Assembly (NCBI GenBank): GCA_024138025.1
Contig: JAMXBD010000368.1
Location: 1-64,000 of the forward strand
Length of the DNA stretch: 64,000 nt
Direction of reading: 5' to 3'
From: Combretum micranthum
Taxonomy: Eukaryota; Streptophyta; Magnoliopsida; Myrtales; Combretaceae
Below are positions 11,812 through 26,410 of the stretch, in pieces. The first letter of the stretch is position 1; each line of letters begins with the position of its first letter. A program made the translations under genes and the position numbers. The notes beneath the pieces are model-generated. The model did no database searches and was not told the DNA's origin. It worked only from the letters and a program-made list of their open reading frames with translations.

Positions 11812-11935
11812 ATAACAAGAGTAACACATCTAGAACAATAATCTTAATAGTGGTACCAATCATTGTGGTGGTAATACTCATCATCGTCGTCGTCATCGTT
11901 TTCATGAAATGGAAAAAAAAAGAAACCACTATCAG
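11812..11935 (+). pseudogene. CRK-A transmembrane exon, 2 nt short
   Basis: It encodes a short extracellular stub (DNKSNTSRT), a strongly hydrophobic helix rich in I and V, and a basic stop-transfer stretch (KWKKK). Compared with 63651-63776 in CRK-B, two nucleotides are missing in the A-rich stretch around 11914-11925. The exon therefore leaves phase 2, while exon 3 needs phase 1. Alternative donors at 11936 and 11942 both leave the same wrong phase, so no nearby splice choice rescues it. Confidence 0.8.
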
Positions 11936-12040
11936 GTGGAAGTAAGGAAAATATGTCTATTAGTTTATCAAAAAATTAGTAGATTTATTGTTAACAAGGC
12001 AATTGTTTGACTCTTTTTTATTTTTCTGTTCTATGGTTAG

Positions 12041-14052
<2,012 letters not shown>

Positions 14053-16362
14053 TTTGCCTTTTTTCTTTGATGTATGGTTTGTAAGGTTCCATGAAGTAAA
14101 AATAGATCGATGTTGGAAATTTTGAAAAAAATATTCGTTTTTTAGACTTCATACTCACATGTATGTTCACCAAAGTTGCTATTATGTATTTTATGTTACT
14201 AGCAAGCCAAATAATATATTCTATCTATTCTATGTATAGATTAATACCAATGATAACCAAAAGCATGAACATTGGCAAATTGATATGCTTTGAGTTGTAA
14301 GTAATCATGATTGAATCCAATGGTGGAATGGTGTTTCTCGATACAACCTGGTGATGCAACTTGAAAATGATCCATATTGTAGATGACTAAAAAGAAAAAA
14401 TTTAGAATAGAAAATGCAAATCAAATTAGATATGGTATGAACACAAATAGACTGATTGCTTTATAATATTCTCCAAACACTTGCATATATATAAATCATA
14501 ACAAAATTACATATAATATGAACTCTATGAAGTTGTATCAGACATGGGTACCCTCTGGAAACCTTTTATAACTAACCAATTAGCTATAACAAAAGTCTCC
14601 TACCAATGGAAACATAACTTAGAATAAATAAATGACTTTTAAGATGAAATTATCTCAAGGATGGGTATTGCACTCCATCCATGAAAACCCTTATTAGTGC
14701 TTGTTTTGTTATAGACACGCTTGGTTCCTTTAACACAATTTTTTACTCAAAACGTAGACCTTACTTTATTGCTTAATATTTGCCTACCTCAATTGTTTTA
14801 GTATTGATTAATAGACTCATGTCCCTTAATTGTTCTTTTTCCTTTTCCTCTATTTACTATTACTCTAATACCTAGTACATTTCACTTATTGCTAGCTCCA
14901 GTCATTATTCTTTTCAATTCTATAAAGGGGGAGCGCATCTCAGAATTCTTTTACTTCCATCATTAATACTAGACATTAGTCCTATCTTCTTGCCAAAGAC
15001 TAGAATTCACATAGAGCCTTCAAGATACACAGTATAATATGATTTTGGTCTAATGTAACCCTTCTTAACATAGAATTGCATATGTTTTTCCCCAATGCCA
15101 GATAGCTAATGAAATTTTCATCATGATGTTGTCTTTACTCTTCTCCTCTCATAATACATCTATCAAACAAAGCAACATCTTATGGATGGAGTTGACTTGT
15201 GTGGACACCTATTTTTGCCCCTTTATGATTTTATTTTTTCTCAAGTTAAAATAAAAATAAAAATTAGGAAAAAAAGAAAATAACAAAACCTTTTAATGAA
15301 CGGTTGCCAAAGATAATTAGATATTAAAATTATGGTAAGAGTTGTCAAACTATTGGTAGGCATAATGTTGCCTAAAATCATTTTTGTAATAGTTATTATG
15401 TTTGACTATTGACTCATGAACATCTTAGATTATTTCTATTAGCTTCCTTTTCGACTTATCACATTTTTGAAGCATTGTAATCACCTTGTTCCAAAGAATG
15501 GATTACCTTAATTAATTGATTAAGTTTTTTTATTCCTAGAAATAATATATTAGTTAACCAATTGATATATGTTTTAAATCTTAACCTAATTGCAATGCAT
15601 ATTCTTTTGCCTTACTAGTAATTCAATGAAGTTTGTTATAGAATTGATTGAATTAAATCAATTCATTCTATATTTTAAGTCAGTTTAACATACAGTCCAT
15701 AAATTATAACCGAACAAAAATTATGAACATGCAATATTTAAACAATTTATATAATAATATTATAGATCTATCAAATATATTTATAATGAGCACGCAAATT
15801 ATAACAAGAAAAACAATTCATGAGAAAAAATAATAAGAAGAAACTGAAAAACTCAGTAGTTACAAGAGAATCAAGGATTTCAATCCTTCAATCCTTTCCA
15901 TTATATATAAAGACTAAAAGAAAACTCTTACTCTATTAGAGAAGTTTCAATAGCACTAATACCTTGCATGAATTTATTAGTGCCTTATAAGATATAATTA
16001 CTATAACGCGTGAGTAGTTTTTTAAAAATGTTGCATTGTTATCGCTATTTATCAAAATAATATCAGTACTTACTCACACTTATTTTAATACGTGACATAT
16101 TAATACTAATAAATCTTTTTTCCTACTCTGTGGAAAAATATATAAGACCATACTTATCCTTTTGTTCTTTAGCTGTTTTCCCTCTGAATAGTAAAAAAGT
16201 TTTAATAGTACTAATAGATGACATGGATTAATTAGTGATATGTAAGTCCTTATAAACTTTTAATACATGAATAGCTATATAAAATCTATATTGCGTCATT
16301 TGTTTAAAAACTTTTATAGTCATTATTTATTTATTTGAACACCTGGCGTATTAGTATTAAAC

Positions 16363-16404
<42 letters not shown>

Positions 16405-17929
16405 TGAATAAAGGTCTATGACCGTTCCCCCTACCTTCAGGCACATGATTCATGAACATCTATTGGACTAGGTATCAATCACCGGCCCGGACATCATGAG
16501 CCGTGAATTGCGAATTGAATTTTTGACGCAGGCTGATGGAGTTGAATGTTAGCCAGACATCGACTCGACAGTCTAGGAGTGTTCAATCAGTGTTTTATTT
16601 TTTGAACCTAATCATAATAATTAATTTTTTAATATATCGATTCTTAATCGGTCCATTATAAACGATTAACCGCTTTAATAGTTAATCTTTTTTCTTCAGT
16701 TTTCGATTTTTAACCATTTAACGTAATGGTTTCGACAAATCAAATTAAAAGTTTCAAAATCTTATTTTTTAGCCTTTATCATAAAGTTTCTTTTAAATTA
16801 TTATATAGTTTATTAAAATATGGATGTCATTTTTCTGTTTAGACTTTGTATACCAAACTATTTATACATTAAAATATATATATTAAAATAAAAAAATACA
16901 TGATGTTGTATTTATTACCTTGTTGGAACTTGCCTTTCTCCTTCACCAGGATATCTTAATTGATATTTAACACGGAACAGTTTCTTGAAAACTTTCGTTA
17001 GAGATGCACAGCATGCGATCTGTAAGTTGAAAATGTACCGTGATGCTCTTTAAATTTTTTTATTTTTATTTTTTATTTTCATTCTTGTTAACCTTCGGAA
17101 TTGTTCAGCTTATTATAGTCCAACTAGGACCCTTTTGCCAGAAAATCGTCTCACTATATATTTCTAAAAAAGATGAAAATTGAAACTGATGGAAAAAGGA
17201 AAGATTGACATACGTATATTATATGTATATATAAATTATATATATAATATATTTATCAAAATTAAAATGCTTAACCGTTAACTATTGATTTTTTATAATT
17301 TTAAACCGAAACAGAAAGTGAAACAAAAACCAAAAAAAAAAAATAAAAATCATAATTTTAAATCGAAACTCCCAGATTAATTATTTTATTTTGATTCTAT
17401 ATTTTGATTTTTTTTTCACACCTCTATTCGACACGTAGCACGCGCGTCAAGTGTGTCATCGATCTATAACCCTTTACTTGTTTTGACTGATTCTTCATTC
17501 CCTGCCGCGGCAGGCCGCACTATGATAACTGACTGGGATATTTTGTCGACTGTTTCACATGGTTATTGCACTTAATTAACTTTGTAGTGTATTTTTTAAA
17601 TTATACATCTGTCCTTTTTTAAAATACGAACTTACAGCTTATCATTGCGTCGTCCCATTATTCGTACATCAAGCCTTCATTGACTATTAATATTGATGCA
17701 GACTGTTACTTGATTAGATATTTGTCGATCTATATCATCGTATGCCATTTTTCCTTGCCACAGCCTCATTTCCATGCCTGTCAAGAAATCATCTTTAGCA
17801 TCTAGAAGCTATCCACATAAGCTAAATAGAGTTCTAGCATGTGTCATTCTAAGATCTATTTGAAAAGTCATCATGCCAGCAAAGTAAGAGTACTTGTCGG
17901 CATCTTTTTAATCCAGTGATATAATAATT
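14053..17929. other. Intergenic region downstream of CRK-A
   Basis: I see no gene in this stretch. It is AT-rich and contains a diverged pair of similar segments at about 15940-16130 and 16190-16370 (both with AGTTT-A-ATAG-ACTAATA-type starts), an (AT)n microsatellite at about 16368-16401, and a GC-richer patch at about 16420-16580 and near 17500. Open frames are shorter than 60 codons. Confidence 0.6.
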
Positions 17930-19279
17930 AAAATATCTCGAATTTTATTAGTTAATTAAGATAAAGTATGAATTAAATAGTATAAAAATATGAAAAAATT
18001 TGAATCAAACTAGAATGCAAACTAAAAATTTGAGTTAGATAATTTAACTAAGTAGATTAAGTAAATTATATACTATGGTCATTGAATTAGCAAAATTCAA
18101 GCTAGTAATTAATTAATTAATTTCAAATAAAAATAGAGATTAAACCACATCAATTTTCTATTGCATCATATCAAATAAATTAAACCAAACCCTAATTCTA
18201 ATTTAGTCATCCACCTAAATTATAATTTTCCAATTTTCCCATTTTTCCCAATTTCAACAATTTTCTATAAATTTAATATCTGAATTTATCAAATACATAT
18301 CCAACCACCTATTTAACTAAATTTATTTTACCATATTCAAATTTGCTGAATTAAAATTCCTAGATTAATCTATCTATTTCTTAAACTCATTTGACCCCCA
18401 ATTACGTCTTAAGACCTAACCAAATTGCCAACTAAACCCACTAATCATCTTAGCTTTAAACCTACCTAAAAATTTTCTATAACTTAATACATCACTATTG
18501 TTATCCTAAATAATGTTCAACAAAAATTTTTTATTCAAATATTGTCCTTTTGTCAACTCATAGAGCTCTATAATCTTTCCAATATTGCCACCTAATGTCT
18601 TTCTCCTTGTCCCACTTTTATTTTACAAAAACCCTAAGGAAACCCTAGCAAATGGCACCAAAATAGCCTCCAAGAACTAGTAGAAAATTTCTTTAAATTT
18701 CACTCTCAAAACAAATCCTAAAATGTTACGAAACCCATTTCCCTATCAAAACTCTATTAGGTATAAAATCTTCTACCCATTCATTTACCTATCTAAAACC
18801 AATACTAATCTCAATTTTCTTTTTCAAATTTAGATGATTTCAAGAGAGTTTGCGATTAGAGGAAAACACACTTCATTAAAATTCCTGTGTGGGGCTGTAA
18901 AGGATTTTGTGCTATTTTTCTATTACAAGTAAGTATTTAATTAATTAGTATGATTAGTGAAATGTATTGGTATATAATTGGTTATGGTAAAGAAAATACA
19001 AAATATATATTGTATGATTTAATTAAAATGTCATGTGTTAATTAGTGTAATTAAAATTATGTTAATTTTGGTATTGTTTTTGTATGATCTATTTGTGATA
19101 TGCATGTGATTAATATAGAATGATATGATATATGTTATATATATTTATGTTTTATGTGACCTTTCGAATAATTTTTCATGATGAAATTGAATAAATATAC
19201 TATTGTTTTTGCTGGATAGGAATTAATCACCTAATAATATAAGCTTTGTGATATTAGTTAATATACTAAACGAATTTAT
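17930..19279 (+). mobile_element. Probable LTR left half, interrupted at 19280
   Basis: The layout resembles the left half of the long LTRs here: AATATCTCGAATTTT near 17932, then AT-rich sequence, a C/T-rich leader with AAACCCTAAGG-type text around 18640, and a strong donor-like site ACAA|GTAAGTAT near 18930. It is cut at 19280 by the start of the gypsy element. I could not find its right half. Its left edge is uncertain. Confidence 0.35.
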
Positions 19280-20504
19280 TGAAATATCCAAAAATTTTAA
19301 TGCATAATTAATTAGCATATATGTAATGCTTGTTTGAGATATAGAATTATAGTGGATAATTAGATAATAATAAAATATGATGTGTTAGCATGATTTGTTA
19401 ATTGTGATGTATTGTATGTTTAATTTTATTAACACAAATTAACGTTAAAGTAGTGTAGTATGTTATGTCTGTTAGTGTGATTTGATATTTATATTGCTTG
19501 TTAATTTGATACATTAAGCTTAAGTTGTGTAAAAACAAATATAACTCAATTCAAGCCAAACATAGTAGAAATTTTAAGACCAAAAACCCAAGCCCAAGTT
19601 TCTCTATAAACTTTAAGCAAAACAAGCCCAAAGCCCACTCCATTTCTTCTCCAAATCTACCTCAAAAGTTAAACACAACTCATTTATTTTAGATAAAATA
19701 GACATCCAAAACAAAACTAAATAGACCCTAAACTCATCGGATTTCACAAGCATAATTCCCCAACCATTTTATTCAAGTTTCCATCTAAGATTCGCCAAGA
19801 ACTCTCTTCCACTTATTAACTACAAGTGAAGGAAGTTTAAGGTAAGTTTATATGCCTTTTGGTGATGATTTATTTTCCTTGTTTTCCTTTAAATTTCTGT
19901 TAAACAAATCTTTTGGTAGGTTATAAGGAGTATTAACTTATTGAGTTGTTTGAGAAACTTTTGGAACTTTGAAGCTATAGTATGTAAGTTTTTGAAGTGC
20001 ATTGTTAGAATGCAAGAAGTGTTGAAGTTATTTTGAAGGTGAAAGTTAGAGATGAATGGTTTGATTCTTGAAGAGTGATGTTTGAAGTTGTTTGATGTGA
20101 ATAATGAGGAGTAGTTATGTTTTTGATGTTGTTGTGAGTATGAGATGGGTTGTATATAGTTTTTGTGGTGTTTAAGTTGACTTAGGACATGTAAAAGTTG
20201 AGAAAAATATGTGAAGAAAACAGGGGATTTTTGTAAAAGTCTTTGCCTTACTTTTCACAGTCTACACGGGCTCCAACATGGATGTGCACATGCCCATGCA
20301 GACCAAAATTTAGCCTTTGGAAGTTTTTTTTACCTCAGCACGACCTTGTGCATGGGTGTGCAAGGTTGCAGGTGAACTCGGATTCTGGGCACTCTTCTGT
20401 GCATAGCACGGCCTGGAGCATGGCCGTACAGGAGGCCATGTACCTTGCTCTATTTCTATATAAAAAAGATATATATCTTCAAAATTTAAAATAGAGGAAT
20501 GTGT

Positions 20505-20535
<31 letters not shown>

Positions 20536-21236
20536 AACTATTAAATGAAGGATTTGAATTTAGTTTTAATCAAGTTTTGTTTTGAATCAAGAACTTTGAA
20601 AGTTGTCTAAAGGTAATGTTCTATTTTATTTGAGTTGAATTCTTTTATTTCAGACAATTCATCTCAGTTGAAAGAGTCTAGGTCTTTTATCAAGTATTTC
20701 AAGTACATAGTAACTTTGATTGTTGTTTGCTTAGGATAAGTGTAATTTAAATCAATTCTAATCAAATAGGAATTACAAATTGTTTGAATTGATTGTGTTT
20801 TTTGCCATTTAATTTGGTCCGGGAAGCGACAACCTTGACCGAGAGGACACGGTAGATTAGACACTTAGGCCACTCCTGTCATTATGTTTTGACAATTTAT
20901 AAGTGGCTCGGTAGGTAATTGATATGGATAGTAATATCGGTATAACATTTACTTATTCTTAAGAAGAAATAATATGATTTAGTTCACATTTGTGGGACCG
21001 ATTGAACCAAGTGATATTATGGATTAAGTTAAGTAAAGTTGAGTAACGGCTATTAATCCTAGATATAAATTTTTTTCTCTTTATCGGTTATATCATTTAG
21101 GAGATATAAGTATTCGGGCTGTCTATATAACCCCCTAAGTGTTGTGTCATTATTCAGGACCCCCAGCTTCCATTGACTTGTTCCGGATTTGAATACTCCT
21201 TTGTTGCCTGACAAACTTAATCATTATATAATAAAT
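19280..21236 (+). mobile_element. Gypsy 5' LTR, right end missing
   Basis: It starts TGAAATATCC. It contains a TATA-like CTCTATAAACT near 19604, a donor-like site AAG|GTAAGTTT near 19842, a GC-rich word cluster (20245-20450) and a candidate middle exon starting near 20656. It continues to the region homologous with 27700-28120 and then breaks. Because the break precedes the terminal exon position, the LTR-encoded acidic peptide seen in the 3' LTR is missing here. An (GT)n(AT)n run is at about 20505-20535. Confidence 0.7.
20245..20450 (+). repeat. GC-rich word cluster in gypsy 5' LTR
   Basis: Short imperfect palindromic words occur here, for example ACGGCCTGGAGCATGGCCGT at 20408-20427 (six-base arms) and GTGCACATGCCCATGCAG near 20283. 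The diverged counterpart in the 3' LTR is at about 27130-27345. An 83-codon open frame spanning it (20243-20494) is not conserved in the counterpart and is not a gene. Confidence 0.6.
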
Positions 21237-22100
21237 GGCTTAACAAATGCTTCAACCGCATTCATGGATCTCATGAATAGTGTTCAAAGATTATTCGGAT
21301 TTGTTCGTAATTGTGTTCATCGATGACATCTTGGTGTATTTACAGAATAAGAAAGATCATGAAGAGCATTGAAGCTAGTGTTACAAAGACTTAGAGATGA
21401 GAAATTATATGCTAAATTCAGTAATGTAAATTTTGGCTTGAAGAAATAGCTTTCTTAAGACATGTGATATCGAAAGATGGAGTTTCAGTTTACTTAAGAA
21501 AGTCAAAGCTGTTATTGAATGGCAAAGACTAACAATCGCCACTGAAGTGAGGAGTTTCCTAGGGTTAGCAAGCTATTACTGAAGATTTTTTGAAGGCTTT
21601 TCAAAGATTGCATCCCCGTTAACAAAATTGACACAAAAGAATATTAGATTCGTATGGGATGACAAATGTGAAAGCAATTTTCAAGAATTAAAGAAATGAT
21701 TAATATCAACTCCAATGTTACAATTGCCAGTTAGTGAGAAGAAATTTTTTATATATAGTGTTACTTCAATCCGGGGTTTAGGATGTGTTCTTATGCAAGA
21801 CGACAGAGTTATAGCCTATGCTTTTAGACAGTTGAAACCACACGAGAAGAACTATCCTGTAAATGATCTTGAGTTAGGAGCGATATTTTTAACATTGAAG
21901 TTATGGAGACATTATCTTTTCGGGGAGAAATGCAAGATTTATACAGATCACAAGAGTCTAAAATACATTTTCACTCAAAAGGAACTCAACCTGAGGCAGA
22001 GACGTTAGTTAGAGTTAATTAAAGATTATGATGTTAAGATCCTATATCACTCGGAAAAGCAAATGTAGTAGCCGACGCTCTAAGCCGAAAGAAGCAAAGA
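21237..22100 (+). pseudogene. Gypsy reverse transcriptase / RNase H remnant
   Basis: The sequence joins RT in mid-domain at GLTNASTAFMDLMN. The catalytic F-x-DD-ILVYS region follows at about 21300-21340 but is frameshifted (the aspartates are readable in pieces). RNase H is better preserved at 21715-22008: an acidic start ([16 protein letters not shown]), the conserved [22 protein letters not shown] and [11 protein letters not shown] motifs. Stops and frameshifts occur between pieces, so it is dead. Only the C-terminal half of RT is present; protease and gag are absent. Confidence 0.85.
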
Positions 22101-22270
22101 AATATGGTGACTTTGAGCACAGGTCAAAAAGAATCACAAGAGGAATTTAGGAAAATGCATATCGAAGTGACTTTGAAGAAAATTGATGTTATGCTTGCCA
22201 TTTAACTTAGCAACCTACTATTCTAGATCGAATTAAACATAGTCAGAAAGAAGATCCTGAAAGTGAAAAG

Positions 22271-23618
22271 TTGATGAATGCTGTAAGGAATGGGAAGAAA
22301 AAAGAGTTAAGGCTTAATGATGAAGGTCTTGTGAGACATGAGAATAGAATTTTTGTGCCAAAAAGTTATGATTTGAGAAAAGAAGTTATGAAAGAAACTC
22401 ATGCTTCATCTTACTTTATTCATCCAAGAAGCACAACAATGTACAAGGACTTAAAGAAGATCTTTTAGTGGGATAATATGAAACGGGATATAGATGATCA
22501 CGTGTCCAAGTGCTTAACCTGTTAACAAACTATATTTGAATACCAAAGACCTGGACGTGAACTTCAACTTTTGTCAATACTTAAATGGAAGTGGGAAAAC
22601 ATAACAATAGATTTTGTATCTGCTTTACCAAGGACATTGGCAAAGCATGAAGTAGTATGGCTAATTATGGATCAATTGACAAAATCCACACATTTCATTC
22701 CGTTGAGAGTAAGATGTTCGCTAGAGAAGCTGGCTCAAATCTATATAAAGGAAATAGTGAGATTACATGGAATACCAAAATCAATTGAGTCGGATAGAGA
22801 CCCCAAATTTGTCAGTCGATTTTGGAAAAGTTTGCATGAATCTTTAGGTACCCATCTTCAGTTTAGTACCACATTTCATCCGCAGATAGACAGGCAATTG
22901 GAAAGAACAATTCGAATATTTGAAGACATGTTAAGAGCCTATGCATTAGACTTTAGAGGGCGATGGGATGACTATTTGCCTTTGGTTGAATTTGCTTATA
23001 ATAATAGTTATCAATCAACCATACCAATGGCTCCATATGAATCTCTTTATGGAAGAAAGTGTAGATCTCCTCTACATTGGGATGAAGTAGGAGAAAGAGC
23101 TTTGATCGGCCCGGATTTAGTACAACAGGCTGTTGATATGATCTAAATTGTCAAACTGAGAATGAAAGTTGCCTAAGATAGACACAAAAGCTACGTGGAT
23201 ACAAGGCGAAGACCTCTCGAGTTTGAATCTAAGATATATTAGTCCATTTGAAATATTACAAAGAATTGGACCATTGGCTTATAGATTGGCTTTACCCCCG
23301 AATTTTTTTGAAGTACACAACGTTTTTCATGTGTCTTAGTTACGAAAATGTGTAGTAGATCAGATGCTATCATCGACACAAATCAAATGGAAATTCGGCC
23401 AGATTTGACTACAATTGAAAAACCTATAAGAATTCTGGGAAGAATGGATAAACTTTATGGAGCAAGACAATTCCTATGGTTAAAGTGCAGTGGATTGGCT
23501 AGAATGAATAAGAAGCTGTCTGGGAAGTTGAAAGCACAATAAGACAGAAGTAACCAGAGTTATTTAAGGAATGATTATGATAAGTTTCGAGGACAAAACT
23601 TCTTAAAGGAGGGGAGCA
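22271..23618 (+). pseudogene. Gypsy integrase remnant and pol 3' end
   Basis: A zinc-binding HHCC-type region (H at HPRSTTMY, then CLTC near 22511-22525, with stops) is followed by a long open stretch (22571-23146). This holds the integrase core with the three acidic residues readable: ITIDFVSALPRT, SDRDPKF and the glutamate in QLERTIRIFEDM. Downstream are frameshifted GPY/F-type sequence (PLAYRLALPP-x-F, VHNVFHVS) around 23255-23340 and a tail with FRGQNFL. A polypurine tract (AAAGGAGGGGA, about 23605-23615) immediately precedes the LTR start at 23619. Several stops make it non-functional. There is no chromodomain that I can see. Confidence 0.85.
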
Positions 23619-23660
23619 TGAAATATCCAAAAAATTTCATGCATAATTAATGAGCACATA
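23619..23660 (+). mobile_element. First piece of gypsy 3' LTR
   Basis: These 42 bp match the first bases of the 5' LTR at 19280 (TGAAATATCC-AAAA-TTT-ATGCATAATTAAT). The match stops where a minus-strand LTR begins at 23661; it resumes at about 26411 after skipping the equivalent of about 220 bp. Confidence 0.75.
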
Positions 23661-24044
23661 TGTAAGGACCCACTATCACCCCTATAATTAAAACAGGTGA
23701 TAACAGCTTCCCAACCAATATAACCCATAGAATTATATGTAAGAATTGTCCTAGAAGAATTGTTTGAAAATTGTTTATCTAAATCTTCAAAGTCAACTAA
23801 ATTCAAAAACTATTGATTTTTAAAACTTTTAATAAAAACACAACATACCACCATCATATATCACAAGAGAGACAATTTCAAGATATACATATAGCTAAGT
23901 TTAGATATTACAAACAAAGGCTTCTTACAAGCCTTATACAAAAGCTACAAAAAGATAATTCAAACTATAACATCAACTATATACATCAAAAGATACTATA
24001 AATAATCTTACAAAATAGGAATTCCATCATGGTCATGGTCATAT

Positions 24045-24801
24045 CTAGTCCTCCAGGTCATCTAGGAAATCCTCAAAATCTGTACCATATCCCATAATCA
24101 CGTAGAATTCATCATTATCATCACCTGAAATTGTTAAATATGAGTTAAAGGCCTAGTACATAAGTAACGAATCAAATGCGAAGTGATCCACACATGCTTA
24201 GCTAAATGCAAATGCAATAGTCATTAGATTATTAGTTAATCATTAATTAGCTAAACAACACTGGAGTATTCAAACTCCAAACAACAAGGATTTCTAAGGG
24301 AACCTGAAGAGTACGACACGCTAAGGGGTTGATATAAGTAGCTTAAATACTCATATCTCCTAGTTAATTTTATCTAAAATGAAAAAGAGTAGTCTCATTT
24401 ACGGTTCTTAGCCGTTTCTTGACTTTACTTAACTCAATCCATAATACACCTAATTCAAGTGCTCCCATAACATTGAATTAAATCATATTACATCCTTTCA
24501 AGAATAAGCAAGTGTTATACCTATACCGAATGCCCTATCAATTACCCACCGAACCATTATGAAAGTCATTTCAAAATGACAAGGGTGGTTAAGTGCCTAA
24601 AACTATCATGGCCCCAATCTGAGCAGGGTACTGCTCTCCAAACTAGATTCAACGGTATAAAAAACCCTCATTCAAGCAATTATTAAATTTTCTTAATTTA
24701 AAGTAATTTTAAAGGATGCTTATCCTAATAAAGAATCAAGCAAGTTATACGTACCTGAATTAACTGGGGAACTAATAGGGTTGGCCGAGCGAGATTTATC
24801 A
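24045..24801 (-). other. Putative spliced LTR peptide, last two exons (minus)
   Basis: Minus-strand candidate middle exon 24801-24755 (after TTTGTATAG, ending TTCAG|GTACGT) joins in phase to the terminal exon 24124-24045 (after TTTCAG). The joined reading contains SSPVNSG and then the acidic motif DEFYVIMGYGTDFEDFLDD, with a TAG stop. Aligned with the terminal exon at 49032-49108, I count 8 codons differing only synonymously, 6 identical and 9 replacements over 23 codons, a pattern expected if the peptide, not the DNA, is conserved. The upstream exon and start are not identified. Confidence 0.42.
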
Positions 24802-25039
24802 CTATACAAAAAAATATTGGATTCTCACTTAGTTCAAGCACAACTCAACTAGTTTCTAACATAACTAATAAAAGAAACTCAAATAAATTATCACAAGATC
24901 ATAACAGAGCATTTAAAAACATCTATAATATCATACGATATGTAACAAATACTCAATTGATCATATATCAAGCTTTAGAAAATATTTGAGGAAGTTCTTG
25001 AAAATGGAATTGTAGAGGACACGCCAACCTTTAAGCCGA

Positions 25040-25310
25040 GGGCATAGTCCTATGTAGCCTTATTAAAAACTCTAGGTTTGACATTGCTGGCAGCTTTCAA
25101 CCAAACGTTGTCGGCATTGTAGATTATGCCGGCTGCGTTGAGCAGGTGTAGACTACAACTCTAATTTTTCAAAATTTTCGAGTTCCACGGGATGGTCCAC
25201 ACTGTGGATACCCCCAACACTGGCAGCGTTGCCATGTACGTGGCAACGTTTACCCCTACACCATGGGGTTAGGACTGCGTACACTGTAGCACAGATTTTT
25301 GAAAAATTGC
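25040..25310 (-). repeat. GC-rich word cluster in minus-strand LTR
   Basis: Contains a near-perfect 20-bp palindrome GTTGCCATGTACGTGGCAAC at 25228-25247, CCACACTGTGG near 25197, and several CAGCGTTG / GTCGGCATTG-type words. It occupies the same place in the LTR as the clusters at 5330, 20245 and 47560 but uses different words. Confidence 0.6.
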
Positions 25311-26286
25311 AGACTTCCCTATTTTGAAACACAAAATTTTTACCACATTATCATTTCCAAACTTCCTCCAAACACATTTCCAACACCAAACTTCAATCCA
25401 TATGTATTCTAACTTCTTTTAACACACAATCTTCACTTTCAATTCATCAAACATCTATATGTACCATTTCAAACAAAATTTTTCATTCAATCATTTACAT
25501 TGCAAAATTAACTACTCAAAATCATCTCAACTCTACTCATTCCCAACTCCTTTTACTCCAACATACATGTTACTTACTTACCACAAATAACAACTTATAA
25601 ACCAATCAAGATATTCATTCATTACATAATAAACACATGCAAATCATCAAAACTCATTTAACATAAAACTCATATTCTAACTTAACCTTAAACCATCAAA
25701 TAGCTCTTAACATAACAAACAACACATCATTAGAGTCTTGGGCTTGGCTTTATGGTCTTGCCACAAGAAAATGATGGTTTTGCTTAGAAAAAATGTAGGA
25801 AATGTGTCTAGACTTAGGTTGGGTAAGCTTTGGAAGACAAAAAAATTGTGTTTTTGGCTTCTCTTTTGGGTCACATTGGCTTGTCTGATTTTTCACAAGA
25901 ATTTTTGCACAAATTAGACTTGATAATTATCCAAATATGACTTTTATGGCTGCCTAAAAATGGGCTTTAATTGGCATGGGTTTGGCTTGATTTTTGGCCT
26001 ATAATTAATGCATTTAAGGCTTGTTTGGGTCCAATTTTTTCTGCTCAAAGTGGAAATACATATAAACATATTTAACTTGTTTCAAACAAATTTTCATACA
26101 CTTTACTAATAATATAAATTTATAAACTCAATATTTAGTTACATTAAGATACATCAATATTTAAACACATTAACACAGCACATATATCATATACTAGCAT
26201 AAATCATATTCATCATGCTTCATGATCATGCATAAATTCAATAATACATTTATAAAATATAAATTGGGAAATTCATGGTTATTTCA

Positions 26287-26410
26287 TTCTCCCTTCCTTC
26301 AAAAGTTTCGTCCTCCAAACTTGCTTACCCTAATCTGCTCAAATATCTCTTGATACTTCTATCTCATCTCATTCTCGGACTCCCATGTCGCTCTCTCTCG
26401 GTTTTGTCCA
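26287..26410 (-). pseudogene. Gypsy pol C-terminal tail (minus)
   Basis: On the minus strand this reads, with one frame change, ATWESENEMR and YQEIFEQI, the usual segment after the gypsy integrase, then a polypurine-rich GAAGGAAGGGAG directly before the LTR start at 26286. The rest of the element is missing; at 26411 the 3' LTR of the plus-strand gypsy element resumes. Confidence 0.7.

Larger units (their letters stand above)
23661..26286 (-). mobile_element. Minus-strand gypsy-type LTR (about 2.6 kb)
   Basis: Read on the minus strand it starts TGAAATAACC at 26286 and ends GGGTCCTTACA at 23661. It has the common layout of this LTR group: a word cluster (about 25040-25310), a candidate middle exon (24801-24755), a region homologous to other LTRs at 24270-24720, and a candidate terminal coding exon (24124-24045). 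It is attached on its upstream side to about 124 bp of internal pol end, so it is a 3' LTR of a truncated element lying in reverse orientation inside the 3' LTR of another. Confidence 0.8.

Noticed and set aside
20243..20494. 83-codon frame in gypsy 5' LTR
   Set aside because: Crosses the word cluster and is not preserved in the 3' LTR counterpart at 27130-27345.
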